Notes: a model not told the origin generated them from the letters alone. DNA of 64,000 nucleotides from Malania oleifera (GCF_029873635.1 NC_080428.1:66123101-66187100), one strand, 5' to 3'; shown: positions 21,231 through 34,359, numbered from the stretch's first letter. A program made the numbers and translations.

Positions 21231-23228
21231 TGAAACGACCTGCTAATAAAATAAAATGTTTTTCCCTAGTTTTTAAATTCAATCATTTACCTAAATAGCG
21301 GAAGACCAATCATATAAAATAAATCCACACATAATACAATGCTAGAGTGTCACATCAACCCACAATATACAATTGACACTGTTCTCTCAAAGTTACCCTT
21401 ACTGATACTAAGGGTTTACAAAAAAACATGCCACCCAAAAATAATACTCACTCTCAAAAGGGCAGTACAATAGCCCCACTACCTACGAGCCTGCTCCGCT
21501 CACCTAACTGGTTCACCTGAAAAACAATTCAACACTAGGATGAGCCAACACTTAGTAAGACGAAACATGTTATTACTAGTGTGTGGCTACTGAGTTATAT
21601 TTCTATGTAAATAATATGATTTAAAAATAATATTATGGATAACTGAAATTGTAAATGTTGGTATAAATAACATATATCAGACTATATAAATTTACTTTTC
21701 ATAATACTACTACTATTTCTGAAAAATCTACTTATACTTATAATTTCTGAAAAAATTTCCCTAGATGGCTGTATGTCATGATTTAACCCCTCATGACAGG
21801 GTTGTGCGGCCTGAAGGTGGGACCTATCCTGGTTAGTCTACTAGGGTAAGTCAACTGAACTTTGACAGTTTGATCGACCCCCTCAATCCATATATGATGG
21901 AGAGCCTGTCTCGACGTGGGCACGATCGACCTCATACCACTTACTATCTGAGTAAAGTAGTTGCACTCTGAATTGAATATCTATAGCTATGGTACCATAC
22001 TCTGCTGTTTGATCCATCAGGGTCTGATACTATATAGGTAACTGATATCTGTAATATACTGTTTTTACTGTGGTTTCTAAAATAACCATAATCCCATAGA
22101 ATTTATCTGAAATTCTAAATAAACTGACTGAAAATTTATTTTCTGTATAACTGAACTGCTGTCTGAATATCTGTATATTGGGGCGTTATGGTACTGATAA
22201 ACATGTTATTCTAGAATTACTGAAAATGCATATTTCTGAGTATACTATATACTGAAAAATTCATCATTCTATAAACATGCAAATATCATGGTATTTCTGT
22301 TAATAACTATAAACATAGTATTCACCAATTCTATAAATCTAGTACTGTTCTGTTATCAACTCAAACCACACAAATAAATATTAATATTATCAGATTTTGA
22401 AAACTATAAATAAATAAATATATATATATATATATATAATCTGAATAATAATTTGATAACAACCTATATTTTGTATTGAAATCAAAATGAAGTTTCCTAG
22501 CATAGCATGTTCTCCTTACCTGACTACTGGAAAGCCCCTATTGAATATCTGTCCAACACCCGCAAGGTTTCCTACTCAACACCTTGAAAATAACATTCGT
22601 CAGAACAAAATATCATTATTTTTTTGACTCCATTATTTCCTACAACAGCTAGAAGGCCAAAAACTGAATAAAAGGTCTTACCCTGATTTTGGGAAGAAAT
22701 TCAACTCGATCCCACCAACAATCCGCCCCGGTAAACTTGGAGAGAACTTCCCCAAGAGCATCGCGGTGGCCTTAGATCGTCAATCCGGCAATTAACGGGG
22801 TTGGAATCGAAGAGAGATGGAGGAGAGACCATAGAAGAGGGAGAGGGGAAGTTTTTCGTTGAATTTCTGTGATTAAACCAAGTTTAGGGCTATTTGTACT
22901 GTAGCCTTCGTCAACGAGCCACATGATCTCGTCAACGAGTCTAACAGGAAATTGGTTGATGAACTCTTTCCTTCATCGACAAAATTCAGAATCGCCTAAA
23001 ACATTCTCTCGGTATCTTCTCGTCGACGAAACATGCCCTCGTCGACGAGACCCTCTTGTACCCTCGTCGACGAATCCCCTGTGTTTGTCGACAAGGCCAT
23101 GAGAAAATTCCTTCGGTTATTATATCCAAAATGCAATGTCGTCGACGAAGTTTGTTGCCTCCTTCTGTTTCTGTTTCCATTCTCCCCCTTTTTATTATTT
23201 AAATAACATTATTCTTCGAGTCGTTACA
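21231..23228 (-). repeat. 5' LTR of element C (1,998 bp)
   Basis: TGAAACGACCTGC at 21231 to GAGTCGTTACA at 23228. Contains an AT dinucleotide run near 22420 and TCGTCGACGA palindromes at 22905-23150 beside a weak TATA-like ACAAATAG at about 22890 (minus strand). Only complete copy of this LTR in the window. Confidence 0.88.
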
Positions 23229-25943
23229 CAATACGTACCTCCTCAACATGGATACGTGAAACACATCATGGACCCTTGAGAGTGTTAGGGGTAGTGCAAT
23301 CCTGTAGGCTACCAGACCTACTCGCTCAAGAACCCTGAATGGTCCGATGTACCTCGAGGTCAGCTTGTCTTTCCCTCCAAATCTCATCACCCCTTTCATC
23401 GGAGCGATACGCAAAAATACCTTATCCCCCACCTCGAACTCTAACTCACGGTAGCGAACATTTGCATAACTTTTCTGCCAACTCTGAGTTGATTTAATCC
23501 TCTATCGGATCAAACCCACCTTCTCAGATGCCTGCTGCACAAGTTTAGGTCCTAACACTTAACATTCACCAACCTCATCCCAATATAAAGAAGATTGAAA
23601 CCTCCAACCATACAAAGTCTCGAACGGTGCCATCCCAATACTAGCTTGGAAGTTGTTATTATAAGCGAACTCTATTAGTGGCAAAAACTGTATCCAGCTG
23701 CCACCAAAGTCTAACACACAAGCTCGCAACATATCTTCCAAGATCTGTATTGTCCTCTCTGACTGGCCATCAGTCTGGGGGTGGAACGCTGTACTAAAAG
23801 TAAGCTTCATCTCCAATGCTTTATGTAAGCTCTTCTAGAATCGAGAAGTAAACATTGGGTCTCGATTCGAAACAATGGGCACCGGTACCCCGTGCATTCT
23901 CACAATCTCTTGCACATACATATCTGCTAGCCTACTCAAAGGATAGCCCACCTTCATCAGTATGAAATGAGCAAATTTCATCAATCTATCCACGAACTGA
24001 GCAATCTGCCTCTTCATACCATACCACCGGAAGGTCTCGCACAAGTCATGATACATCTTTGTACTACCAAGATGTACTGTATACAAGGAACGATGCGCCT
24101 CCTCCAGAATCGTCCTTCTGATCTCATCATCATTCAGAACACATAGCCTGGTCCCAAACCTCAATACACCTCCTTCAGAGATGTTAAACTCTGTAGCCAG
24201 TCGCTGCTATACCTTTTCCACAACCTCTATCAACTCCGCATCACTAGCCTGCGCGGCCTTTATACCCTCAACCAATGTTGGCTGGATCACCAAACTAGCA
24301 AGGAAAGCCTGATGATCACCACACACCAACTCTATACCTGAGCTCTCCAGACCCTGTCTGATGTGATACTGAGTTACAACTGTAGATACAACCGTTGGTT
24401 TCGACTTCCAACTCAATGCGTCAGCTACCACATAAGCTTTCCCTATTTGATAACTAATGATGCAATTGTAGTCCTTAATCAACTCAAGCCACCATCTTTG
24501 CCTCATGTTCAACTCCTTTTGCGTGAAAAAATACCTGAGACTTTTGTCGTCAGTAAAGATCTCGCACTGCACACCATACAAGTAGTGTCGCCAGATCTTT
24601 AGTGCATATACAACAGTAGCCAACTCCAGATCATGCATAGGATAATTCTTCTCGTACTCTTTCAGTTGCCAAGAAGCATATGCTACTACCTTACCCCGTT
24701 GCATAAGCATACATCCTAGACACTTCAGAGACGTGTCACTATAAATCACAAACCCACTACCCCCCGAAGGAATGGTCAAAACCGAAGCAGTAACCAGCTT
24801 GGGCTTCAAGTCCTGAAAACACTATTCGCAATCATTAGTCCAGTCAAACTTCGCCCCCTTCCTAGTCAATCGTGTCAAAGGTCCAAATAATTTAGAGAAA
24901 CCCTCTACGAATCGACGATAGTAACCCGCCAGTCCCAAAAAACTCCAAACCTCCTGCATACTCTTCGGTCTCGCCTAGTTGACCACAACTTCAATCTTGC
25001 TAGGATCAACCGAGATGCCGCCCTTAAACACCACATGGCCTAAGAATGCGACTTGATTCAACCAAAACTCACACTTCTTTAGCTTGGCATATAACCTCCT
25101 TCCTCGCTGAATTTGTAGTACCAACCTTAGATGGTTTTCATGCTTATCCTAACTCTTCGAACACACCAAAATGCCGTCAATAAATACTACTATGAATTGG
25201 TCTAGGTACTCATGGAAAACCCTATTCATCAGATCCATGAACACCGCCAGAGCATTAGTCAACCCAAACGGCATAACCAGGAACTTATAGTGGCCATATC
25301 TAGTTCGAAAAGCGGTCTTCGCAACATCCTCAGATCGAACCCTCACTTGATGATATCCTGACCGTAAGTCGATCTTCGAAAACACCTGCGTCCCTTGTAC
25401 CTGGTCAAAGAGATCCTCAATACGAGGCGATAGGTAATGGTTCTTCATAGTCACCTTGTTGATCACACGGTAATCAATGCATATACGCATCGATCTGCCT
25501 TCTTCTTCACAAACAATACTGAAGCTCCCTAGGGTGAAACACTCAATCGGATGAAGCCCTTGTCCAGTAGTTCTTGTAACTGCTCATTCAACTCCTAAAG
25601 TTCTGTTGGAGCCATTCGGTACGGAGCTTTAGAGATCGGTGCCTTATCAGGTAGCAACTCTATCACAAACTCCACCTCACGATCCGGAGGTAAACCAGGT
25701 AAATCATCTGGAAACACATCCGGGAACTCGGTGACTACCCGAATATCCTTGAGTCTCAATTCATCCCACGACGGTTCCTTTACACAAGCTAGGTACCCCT
25801 GACATATGTCCAAGAGTAACCTCCTTACCTGCAATGCTGATAGAATCTATGGCATTGAACGCACACACGATCCCACAAATTCATACTCTTGCTCCCCAGG
25901 AGGTCTGAACACTACTACCTTCCTACAACAGTCGATCACAACA
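23229..25943 (-). pseudogene. Element A pol: integrase, RNase H, RT (middle piece)
   Basis: Reading on the minus strand from high to low: [20 protein letters not shown] (25750), RT with [19 protein letters not shown] and FVVFIDG-type catalytic block where the family has FIDD ([14 protein letters not shown], 25200-25149, second Asp changed to Gly), RNase [20 protein letters not shown] (24740), [20 protein letters not shown], integrase zinc finger EEAHRSLYTVHLGSTKMYHD (24100), core SNRDPMFTSRF and DGQSERTIQILEDMLRACVL, and the C-terminal block GPFRVLERVGLVAYRIALPL (23350). About 50 residues are missing between IAQFV and DRLMKFAHFI, removing the CC of the zinc finger and the first catalytic Asp. 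Confidence 0.88.
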
Positions 25944-26009
25944 TAACTTGTAAGAACCCGAACCGTGATATATGGGTCTAAATAAATAAGAGAAGGTTAA
26001 ATTGGTATT

Positions 26010-26215
26010 TGAACAAGCTTCTTCGATGAATCCAGAGTTTGTTGACGAAGGCCTTGTGTATCTCGTCAACGAAGTTCAAAGGCTTGTTGACGAGGAGAAG
26101 CTGAGAGATTTTGGGAAACCGGTGATATCAGGATTCGTCGATGAATCCACCATCTCGTCGATAAGCTATCTATGTGACCTCATCGATGAGTACACCATCT
26201 CGTCGACGAAGACGC
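26010..26215 (+). repeat. TCGTCGACGA-type palindrome array in U3 of element E
   Basis: Many near-copies of a 10-bp palindrome centred on GTCGAC (for example CTCGTCGACGAAG near 26199), with variants TCGTTGACGAA and TCGTCAACGAAG, spaced 20-30 bp, ending about 14 bp before the TATA box. The same array lies in the 3' LTR at 38110-38315. Confidence 0.8.
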
Positions 26216-26228
26216 CCGAGTCAAAGGG

Positions 26229-26238
26229 CTATAAATAG
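26229..26238 (+). promoter_or_regulatory. TATA box of element E 5' LTR
   Basis: CTATAAATAG, followed about 45 bp later by CT-rich sequence (CTTCTCTCTCTCTC). This is the likely Pol II promoter of the element; the copy in the 3' LTR is at 38326-38335. Confidence 0.7.
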
Positions 26239-28554
26239 AAGTTTCATTACTTCCAAGCTAAGAAAACTCAAATATCTTCTCTCTCTCTCTAAAACTCTCC
26301 CTACTCTCTATCTCTTTAGATTTCTTCATCGTTTGTCACGAGAATCATAAATCTGAAGTTACCACGAGGATCATGGAAGGATTCTAAACAAGTTCTATGG
26401 ATTGGAATCCCATTTCAGAGATTTTTGGGTTTTTGCTTAAAATCGAGGTAAGACTCAGTTTTCTTTTCTGATCCGATAGTTTGGTAGAGGGTAGTGTTGT
26501 GAGTATATTATGTATTGTTGATTGTAGGTTTTGGAAGTCGGTTTGCTGTTTAGGGGCCTTAGAGTTTGGGATTTGCTATTTAGGGAAAAGGGAAGAGGAA
26601 TTGTGTTTATATTGGTTTTTTTTGAAATCGAACTCGGTAAAACTGTGGTTCACGGTCCTGTGTGTGTTTTCCTACTCATGTGGGGGGATCTAATAGGGAA
26701 AACTATGGTTTTTTCATGATTACAATTTTGGGAAAAAGGGGACGGGCTGCATCCCTGGTTTTGTTGAAAACCGAATTTATGCGTTGATTTATACTGTGTT
26801 ATAGGGATGGCCGTGCCTTGACTTGTTTAAACTGTATGTGTTTGGAAAATCATGAATTTAGATTACCAAATGGGTGTGGTTTGTTTTGTTATATGAGCAT
26901 GCATGTGTGTGTGTGATTGGTTGAAATGCTAGTAGGAACGCGATTTCAAATTGTTCCAGGTACTGAGAGTGTCCGACTCTATATCCGAGGGCATATGAAA
27001 TCACTAGCCATAGATTGGCAGAGTGTCTGACTCTATATCCGAGGGCGTGAGCCTATTCCGGTAGATCAAGCCGAAGGGTATGGATTCACTAGTTTAGCGC
27101 CGGTACGATGCCACAGGAGTCGGGGACTAGCCATGTGCTGGTGGCGCCGTATTCGTGGGTTGGCTATGAGCCAAGGCCATATGTCGCGGGCCAGCTTCGG
27201 TCCAATGAGTGTGACGACACCGGGATTGTTGATCATGTGTGTTGTGTGCGTGTATGCACTGTAGTGAAATTAGTACTATAATTGCATTTAATTGCGTGTA
27301 TATTGCATCATGATAACACTCAAATGCCATACACTGATATAACCTGTGTCCTTCCTTACTAAGAGGTGTCTCACCCCTACTGTATGTACATTTTTACAGG
27401 TTCTTCGAGTAATCGGAACTAGTGTCCTGGTGTAAGGAGCGTAGTGGCCAGTGTACTACGGTTAGCGCTTGGGTAAGTGCTAGGACTGTGTTTTGATGGG
27501 TTGCTATTTTGGGTTGTGTTGGGCACTCAGTTGTACGTTGTATGATAAAGCCTGTTTCTACCCTTGTATAGACTCTAGTATTGCAACGTCCCTCAATTTC
27601 TTAACATAAAATATCACGTAATAAATAAAATGGTCAACCCGAACCCGTTAGGTAGAGGGGACACCTGTCAAACACAGCGGAAAACCTAGCAGCAGTAAAC
27701 ATAAAATCTCAAACATCCAATCATAAAACATAATACCAAAGCATTCTATACATCCTCACATACATCATAATAACTCTAGGGTCAAACACAAAATAACTCT
27801 GACCCTATTATAAAATCTTACCCTTCTCACAAGGTAATCTCACTAGCTCAACCTCCAAAAGTCAAAATAACACTAGGATTAAATACAAAAACTCTCGATC
27901 TTAGTTCAATGCTTACCCTTCTAGTAGGGAAGCTCCAATCACTCAATGGCGGCTTTAGCCCGCCGGTCTCACTGGATCTCCTGAAAAATTAATTAAGTTT
28001 GGGGGTGAGACACTTCTCAGTAAGGGAAAATAAACTAAATACAGCTGTGTGACAACATGAATATTTAATGCATTTACACGTATACAGTACATTTCATAAT
28101 TCTATAAACATCATCATATTGTACTGGGTAAACATATATTTTCACATCTGTTAATAAATCATAACATACATAAAATCATTTATTATAACCGTAGTACTGA
28201 AAACAAATCCAGGATGAATAGTTAGCTGGTGTCATGTATTACCCCCCATGACGTGTTGTGCAGCCCGAAGGTGGGACCCGACAATGGCTGGCCTACCACT
28301 GTAGAATCAAATATGTCTGTAAGTACGATAGGCTTGCCACACCCTGGTCCGGACTGTCAGGTGGACATCCACACTCTACTAAAAGCCACATCGACTAGCC
28401 ATCTCCCATCCCCTCGTGGGACGGTAGCACTAATAAGGCCTTGTGCCAAAATTAACCCATAGCTACGGTACCGAGCTCCTGGTCTGAACTAAACTAACAT
28501 CCTGGTTGTGAAAACATATAATACATGATCATACGTAACATCATTACGGCCTCG

Positions 28555-28795
28555 TGCCGAAAACATAGATACGGCCTCGCGCCGAAATCATACATATGGC
28601 CTCGCGCCAATAATATAAATACGGCCTCGTGCCGATAGCATAAAATACGGCCTCGTGCTAATAACATAAATATACGGCCTTGCGCCAATAACATAAATAC
28701 GGCCTCGTGCCGATAACATAAATATTTGGCCTCGCGCCAAAAACATAAATACGGCCTCGTGCCGATAACATAAATATATGGCCTCGCGCCAAAAT
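28555..28795. repeat. Tandem repeat, unit like ACGGCCTCGTGCCGATAACATAAAT without the last bases
   Basis: About ten copies of a 25-29 bp unit with core GGCCTCGTGCCGATAACA or GGCCTCGCGCCAAAAACA. The core is itself nearly palindromic (GGC..GCC). It lies within LTR D2. LTR D has only one or two copies at the matching place (around 11170-11215), so the array expanded in D2 or contracted in D. Confidence 0.85.
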
Positions 28796-29967
28796 TGTTT
28801 CAAGTATATATATACTGAAAATACATCATTTATCACATAATCATCAAAACCATCACAACATAACTCATATTTTCATAATACCTGAAATCATGCTTTGTTC
28901 GTAAAATCTTTCACATCATAATACATTTCACATAAAATAATATTCATGCCACACATATGCTGTTAAAAGTCATACTTCATATTCTAAAATCGTGAATTCC
29001 TTACATCTCATACATACATATACATTTTAATCATCATAGCAGTATTTTCCCAATCGTACATTTCATTCGTAATACACAATATAACATAAAATTTTCTGAA
29101 AATAAATTTACTCATAATCAATAATAATTTGTATGGAAAAATACTACTTTAGTTTATTCCCTTACCTGCCTATTGAGAAATTCCTTACCCAAAATTTCAT
29201 GCCCTTGGCGCCCGAAATTTAATTCCTGCGATTTACATTTTCCCCAGATTAATTAATTTATTTCTCCAAAATAATACTCATCTAGCCTTTCCTAGGCTCT
29301 ATATACATCAAAGTAATATTTAAACTATTATTTAACATCCCCACTTAATTTTCCAAGTTTTGCCTGCGGGTCCCAAAATTACACCCGCGGCGCTCACTCG
29401 AACCCTAAATTTCAGAAATCCTACTTCAGTTCCAAATGTTTAATATTTTAACATTTCTAAATTAATGCTAACTAATTAAAAATAAGCCTCTTAATAATCG
29501 CCGCACCCCAAATTTGGGGTTTTAGCCCGACACCCCCACGAGAATTCCGTCTCACTAGACTTGTAGAGAATCATCCCTAGATTCTCGTGGTGGTATCCGT
29601 TCGTCAATTGGGCTTATATTTTGCAAGAAATTAAATAAAAAGGAAAAAATGGCTTACCCCAGGGAATACGCTTACGCCGCTCCTACCACCGATTCGCTTC
29701 AGTAGAAATGGCGGTAGCGGCGAATGGAGTCCAGTGGTATTTTCGGATCTTCGATCGGGCAAAAATCCGTCACGAAATCGAGGAGAGAGGGAGAGAGAAC
29801 GTGAGGAGAGAGAGAGAGATTACAGAGGCTGTGCAGGAGAGTAAAGGAAAGGAAAGAAAAGAAAAGAAAAGAAAGAAGAAGATAAGAAGATAATGCAGTG
29901 GGTGGGGGGGGCGTGAATTCAAATAGGAATCCACCTGAAGCTTCAAAGAAGCTTCAGGTGGTTTAAC

Positions 29968-30006
<39 letters not shown>

Positions 30007-30260
30007 TATATTTAATTAATATTAAAAATAATATATTTTATTTAAAAAATAAAAAAATAAATTTTAATTATTATTATTATTATTTTCTTTTTTTTAATAT
30101 CCAATTAATTAATTAATTAATTAATTAATATTTTTTTAATTAATTTTTTTTCTTTTTTTTCTTTTTCTTCTAAATCCAATTAATTAGTAAGTTAATTAAT
30201 TAAAATTTAATTAATTATTTTTAAAATTTTTTTAATTTTTTTATTTATTTTATTTTTTTT
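29968..30260. repeat. ATA/ATTA simple repeats in LTR D2
   Basis: Runs of TAA/ATA near 29970-30003, TTA near 30068, TTAA near 30105 and T/A mixtures to 30260. Low complexity; short ORFs here are not genes. Confidence 0.8.
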
Positions 30261-30516
30261 TGGAAATCAATCAACTAATTTTTTGTTATCTCTGTTTTTG
30301 GGGTTTTTACAAGTATGGTTCCGTATGTATATAGAATGACCATATTTCCACTGCATATATTTTGTTGTGTTTGGATGTGTATAGGGTGACTGGGAACCCC
30401 ACGGGGTTGGACCCTCATCCTTTATCCTGTATCATGGATGTTTTATATAGCAGAGGGACTGGTTGGTTTACATTTTCACCCCTGGGTCCCATTTTCGGGT
30501 TCGGGGTGTGACAGCT

Positions 30517-30528
30517 TGGTATCAGAGC
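30517..30528 (+). other. Primer-binding site of element E
   Basis: TGGTATCAGAGC, initiator tRNA-Met complement, four bases after the LTR end at 30513. Confidence 0.9.
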
Positions 30529-30788
30529 TAACCAAGTTGTTAGGTCTTGTAGACTTGGTTAGGCTTAGCTGTGAGTGCATACCATAGTATAGGATGTTGG
30601 ATATGGGTAGAGTTGGTTGAGGGTTGTTCGGTTGCTAGACCGGGATTTGTCAACGGTATTCGGTTGCTATAGTTGGTGTGATAGGACAGACCTAGACCTG
30701 GCAGGGAGTAGTTAACACGATTAGTGTAGATCATTGTGTCAACTGTATGTGTTGTAGGGATACTGATAGATTCCCATTGTGTTGCAGA

Positions 30789-31481
30789 ATGAAGACCAAG
30801 GATAATGACCTGGGAAGTGGCTCCAAGGAGACTGCGAGTGATGAGTCTCCTTCTGTGCCTCGAGGTTTGACGAGGCAGGTGTTACAAGAGATCGGGTGAA
30901 GTGTGAGGAGACGTGAGCGCTCTCCTACTACTGCGGGGTGCACCATTGAGAAGTTCAAACACATGCATCCTCTGACGTTCTCTAGAGGATTTGACCCAAC
31001 GATAGCAGGGGACTGGGTAGAGAAGACTGAGAGGATCTCGGAGGTCCTGCGCTACACGGATAGGCAGCGAGTCCTCTATGCTACCTTCCAGCTATCTAGG
31101 GAGGCGGGTCGATGGTGGACTGCGATAAGTCTGCTGGAGAAGCAGAGAGCCAGTCTTGAGGAAATGACATGGAGCTTTTTTAAGGAGGTATTGTTCTACA
31201 AATGCTTCCCGGCTTTTGTATGTGATGCGAAGGCAGATGAGTTTTCTACTCTGACTCAGAGGAGTTTGACGGTGCAGGGATATGTGGCTCGGTACATAGA
31301 GTTGTCCCAGTTTGTGCCGTGTTTGATCTCAAGCGAGTATGAGAAGACTCAGAGGTTCGAGAAGGGTCTGAGGAAGGATATTCGCAGACTAGTGGGTAGG
31401 CTTCAGATCCGCGAGTTCTCGGTGTTGGTAGACAAAGCCACGATGATTAAGACCGATATTCGAGAGGATGAGGTGGATTAG
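30789..31481 (+). pseudogene. Element E gag
   Basis: Starts MKTKDNDLGSGSKETASDES at 30789; an in-frame TGA near 30897 precedes the main stretch. Gag-domain motifs include FSRGFDPTIAGDWVEKTERI, FQLSREAGRWWTAISLLEKQ and ARYIELSQFVPCLISSEYEK. Past the stop at 31481, zinc-knuckle remains (CTRCHRWHEG, FYNCGQLGHMFHDC) lie at 31615-31735; both have lost a Cys or gained a stop. The next part of the polyprotein is split off by LTR G. Confidence 0.87.
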
Positions 31482-31812
31482 GAATCGAGGAAGGGGACGA
31501 TACCTTTTGGTTCTTAGAGAGGATCTCGTCAGGGATCATGGAAGAAGAGGAACAAGGGCTCGGGTTACAGTTAGAATACCGAGCGCCAGATTCTCAGATG
31601 AGCTAGACTAGTGGATGTTGTACCAGATGCCACAGATGGCACGAGGGTTAGTGCCGGTCATTTGTGGGTAACTTCTACAATTGTGGCCAGTTAGGTCACA
31701 TGTTTCATGATTGTCGTGCATTGAAGTGAGATGTGCCTACATTCAATGTGAATTGAGGGAGCAACTAGATACCTCGGGGAACTGTTTAGACGAATACAAC
31801 TCCGGCCAGAGT

Positions 31813-34302
31813 ATATTTGTAACACCCCGACCCCGAGGGGCCTGGGATATTAACTTTTTACTACTAATTTACAGCGGAAGCAAATAAACTCAATTTTTAT
31901 TAAACCAGAGCACTAATATTCCATATTACAATCATTTATTTCAAAAGAAGGAAAATTACACAAACATAAATATCTGAAACCATACTAATATTTCTAATCA
32001 ATCTTTATTTTTCTAATCCCCACCCGCATGCTTGTTAAGTCTGATTTCTGACATGTCCTTCAGAGTTATCTGAAATAAAATATGATTGGGGTGAGACGAC
32101 GCTCAGTAAGTAAATAAGATTATTATTAGTGTGTGGCCAAAATGAGTTTTTAAAGAATTTCGTAAAACAATAATGAATACTATAACTTCAAGATTTCTTT
32201 TAGAATAAACATAAATTTAACAATTTCTGCATAAAACTTTTGTCATCAATTTCAACAGTAAATTTTTAAATCATATACTATAACTGCTAAATTAAACTTT
32301 TAACTTTAAAACTGTAAAAATATTTAATGATAAACATACATATACTTTTCCTTATACGTTTTCCTTAGATCGTCATATAAGCACCAAAATGATCCTTTTC
32401 ACGTAAACTTACACTTTTCCTTCAAATTATCAGTAACTTTGTACACGTAATTAAATATGTATAAACATATATTGTAAAAACCACCCTTAGGCCTATTTGC
32501 CGTAAGTCATGTTTACCCCCATGACTGGGTTGTGCGGTCCGAAGACTGGACTTAGCTGGCTGGCCGACCAAACTAAATCAACGTACGTAAACTTTAAGTG
32601 AGATTTTCCTTATTAAGTCCTGGACTTAAACCAGGTGTGCACTCAGGAGAAATCCACTAACATAAATAACCACTCTGTAAACAGTGTGGGTGCACTCTGA
32701 TCCGTATAAACTTTAAGCTGCGGTACCGAGCATCTGTAACTTTGAACTTTCGTTGCCATAAGGGGTTTTAAAATCATCTTATTATAATTTATGCAATTTA
32801 AAAATAATATCGTGAAAATCTCATCTTTACTCATATTTTCATAAAAATGCAACGTAGAAATAAACTCATGCCACACAATTTTTGTGTTAAAATATATAGA
32901 ATTTTATTTTTTAAATAGAAAGAAATGCTAAAAATTTACCCGAGGAGATTGGAACATTTCTTAACACAAATATAGATGCAAGTATATTAAAGATAGAACT
33001 GGTATAATTAAATATGCGTAAAAATAAACTCATAAAAATTTTGTGGAACTAAGTAACATAATTAAAATTTACGTACAAAATAAACTCGGGTATGAATTTA
33101 AAATAAAAGGAAACTAACATAATCAAAATTTACTTACCTTCTTCTTTTACCGTGTGCTACGAACACAATAGTTATCTTTAAGAAATGAGATCGGAAAAAG
33201 TGGGTGATTGAGAATTTATTCAAAAATTCTCTCTCCACCACAAATTCTTTCACTCACTAATCCTTCTCTTCCTTGGAAAATTGTTGTGAAAAATGAAGGT
33301 TGAGAGCTCCCTATTTATAGGAAAATTTTGGGGAAAAAATAGAATTTATAAAAATGTGGGGAGATGGGTGAAATTATTATTATTTTTTTAAATTAAAGAA
33401 TGGGCAAGGGATGGGCAAGGTATGGGTTGAGTATGGGATGGGGATGGAGGTCATGTGGGAGTGCTTGCCACCATTCCCACTAAATAAATTTTTAATTAAC
33501 TACTTACCTAATTAATTAATCAATTAGTTAATTAATTATTTTATTATTTTATTATTTTTCTTAATCATTATTGTCATTATTATTATCATTGTTATTACTT
33601 ATAAACTATTTTAAGTATTTATTTATTTTATTATTTATTTTTGAACAAGAATTAAATTTAAATTTTAAAAACTCATGTGGGCCCCACATGGTCTTGTGGG
33701 CCCCACACAACTTCGAGACCCGAATGGATCCTACGTAACTCGAATAACTCTTATACGATTTTATGCATCCTACATAGCTTTGAGACTTGTGAAAACCTCC
33801 ATACGGCTTCGGGACTTATGTGGGCCCCACACAGTCTTGTGGGCCCCGCATAGGATACCTATATTATTATTATTTTATCATATATCTCTACAAATTATAT
33901 CAGTTAAAACATTATTTTATGTACTTATTTACGTATATAAACAGTGTCTTGTGGCTCCGGGACTCATGTGGACCCCACATAGTATTGTGGGCCCCACATA
34001 TGATACCTATATTATTATTATCTTATTATGTATTTCGACAAATTATGTCTGTCAAAACACTATTTTATGTATATATACTTATTTACGTGTACAAATAGTG
34101 TCTATCCTGTTTATCCTATGAAATTCCATTTTGACCAGGCCGACCTCCAGGGAGCGACTGAGCCGCAATGGTCTCTGAGCACTCGCTAAGACAAGGTCTT
34201 TCTTAGGCATCAAATATGGAATCAATGATCCTACAGAAAAATACTTATATATTGATATTAACTAAATGACCATTTTTATTATTTTATTATTATTGTACTT
34301 TA

Positions 34303-34341
<39 letters not shown>

Positions 34342-34359
34342 TTGGGTCATCACAATATT
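31813..34359 (-). mobile_element. Solo LTR G nested in element E
   Basis: LTR 31818-34354 (2,537 bp), TGTAACACCCCGACCCC to GGGTCATCACA, flanked by perfect TSD ATATT (31813-31817, 34355-34359). It splits the gag-protease linker: ARVY before, SLTLADVEHAGN after. No internal domains. A TATA box (CTATAAATAG on the minus strand, 33311-33320) suggests minus orientation. TA repeat at 34310-34332. Confidence 0.88.
33675..34000. repeat. GTGGGCCCCAC repeats in LTR G
   Basis: Six copies or near copies: about 33676, 33695, 33821, 33837, 33966 and 33986, in two larger duplicated blocks (33820-33935 and 33965-34075 share the surrounding sequence). The core resembles the GTGGGNCCCAC site bound by plant TCP factors; binding here is an inference. 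Confidence 0.75.

Larger units (their letters stand above)
7923..23233 (-). mobile_element. Element C: Ty3/Gypsy retrotransposon inserted in element A
   Basis: Element 7928-23228 lies inside the integrase codons of A, flanked by TAATA (7923-7927) and CAATA (23229-23233), a TSD with one substitution. The 5' LTR (21231-23228) is whole. The 3' LTR is in pieces: 7928-8093, 10192-10280 and about 12128-12455, separated by solo LTR H and LTR D. The rest of the 3' LTR and the end of pol are gone at the 12455/12456 junction. Gag and pol occupy 16619-20963 on the minus strand with stops and frameshifts. Confidence 0.85.
27577..30316 (-). mobile_element. Solo LTR D2 nested in element E 5' LTR
   Basis: LTR 27582-30311 (2,730 bp), TGCAACGTCCCTC to GGGTTTTTACA, flanked by perfect TSD AGTAT (27577-27581, 30312-30316). 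Its first 900 bp resemble LTR D (AATAAATAAAATGGTCAAC, ACACCTGTCAA, GCAGCCCGAAGG), so they share a family, but the far ends differ. No internal domain. Its end is AT-rich with long ATA and ATTA runs (29968-30260). Confidence 0.88.
25949..30513 (+). repeat. 5' LTR of element E, split by solo LTR D2
   Basis: 25949-27581 plus 30312/30317-30513. Opens TGTAAGAACCCGAACCGTG, closes GTTCGGGGTGTGACA. Direct partner of 38046-39900, which runs uninterrupted across the D2 site. Confidence 0.92.

Noticed and set aside
28555..28795. CRISPR-like regular repeat spacing
   Set aside because: Plant LTR minisatellite; the units are contiguous with no unique spacers.
29708..29893. 61-residue plus ORF rich in Glu, Lys and Arg
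   Set aside because: Low-complexity GA-rich stretch in LTR D2.
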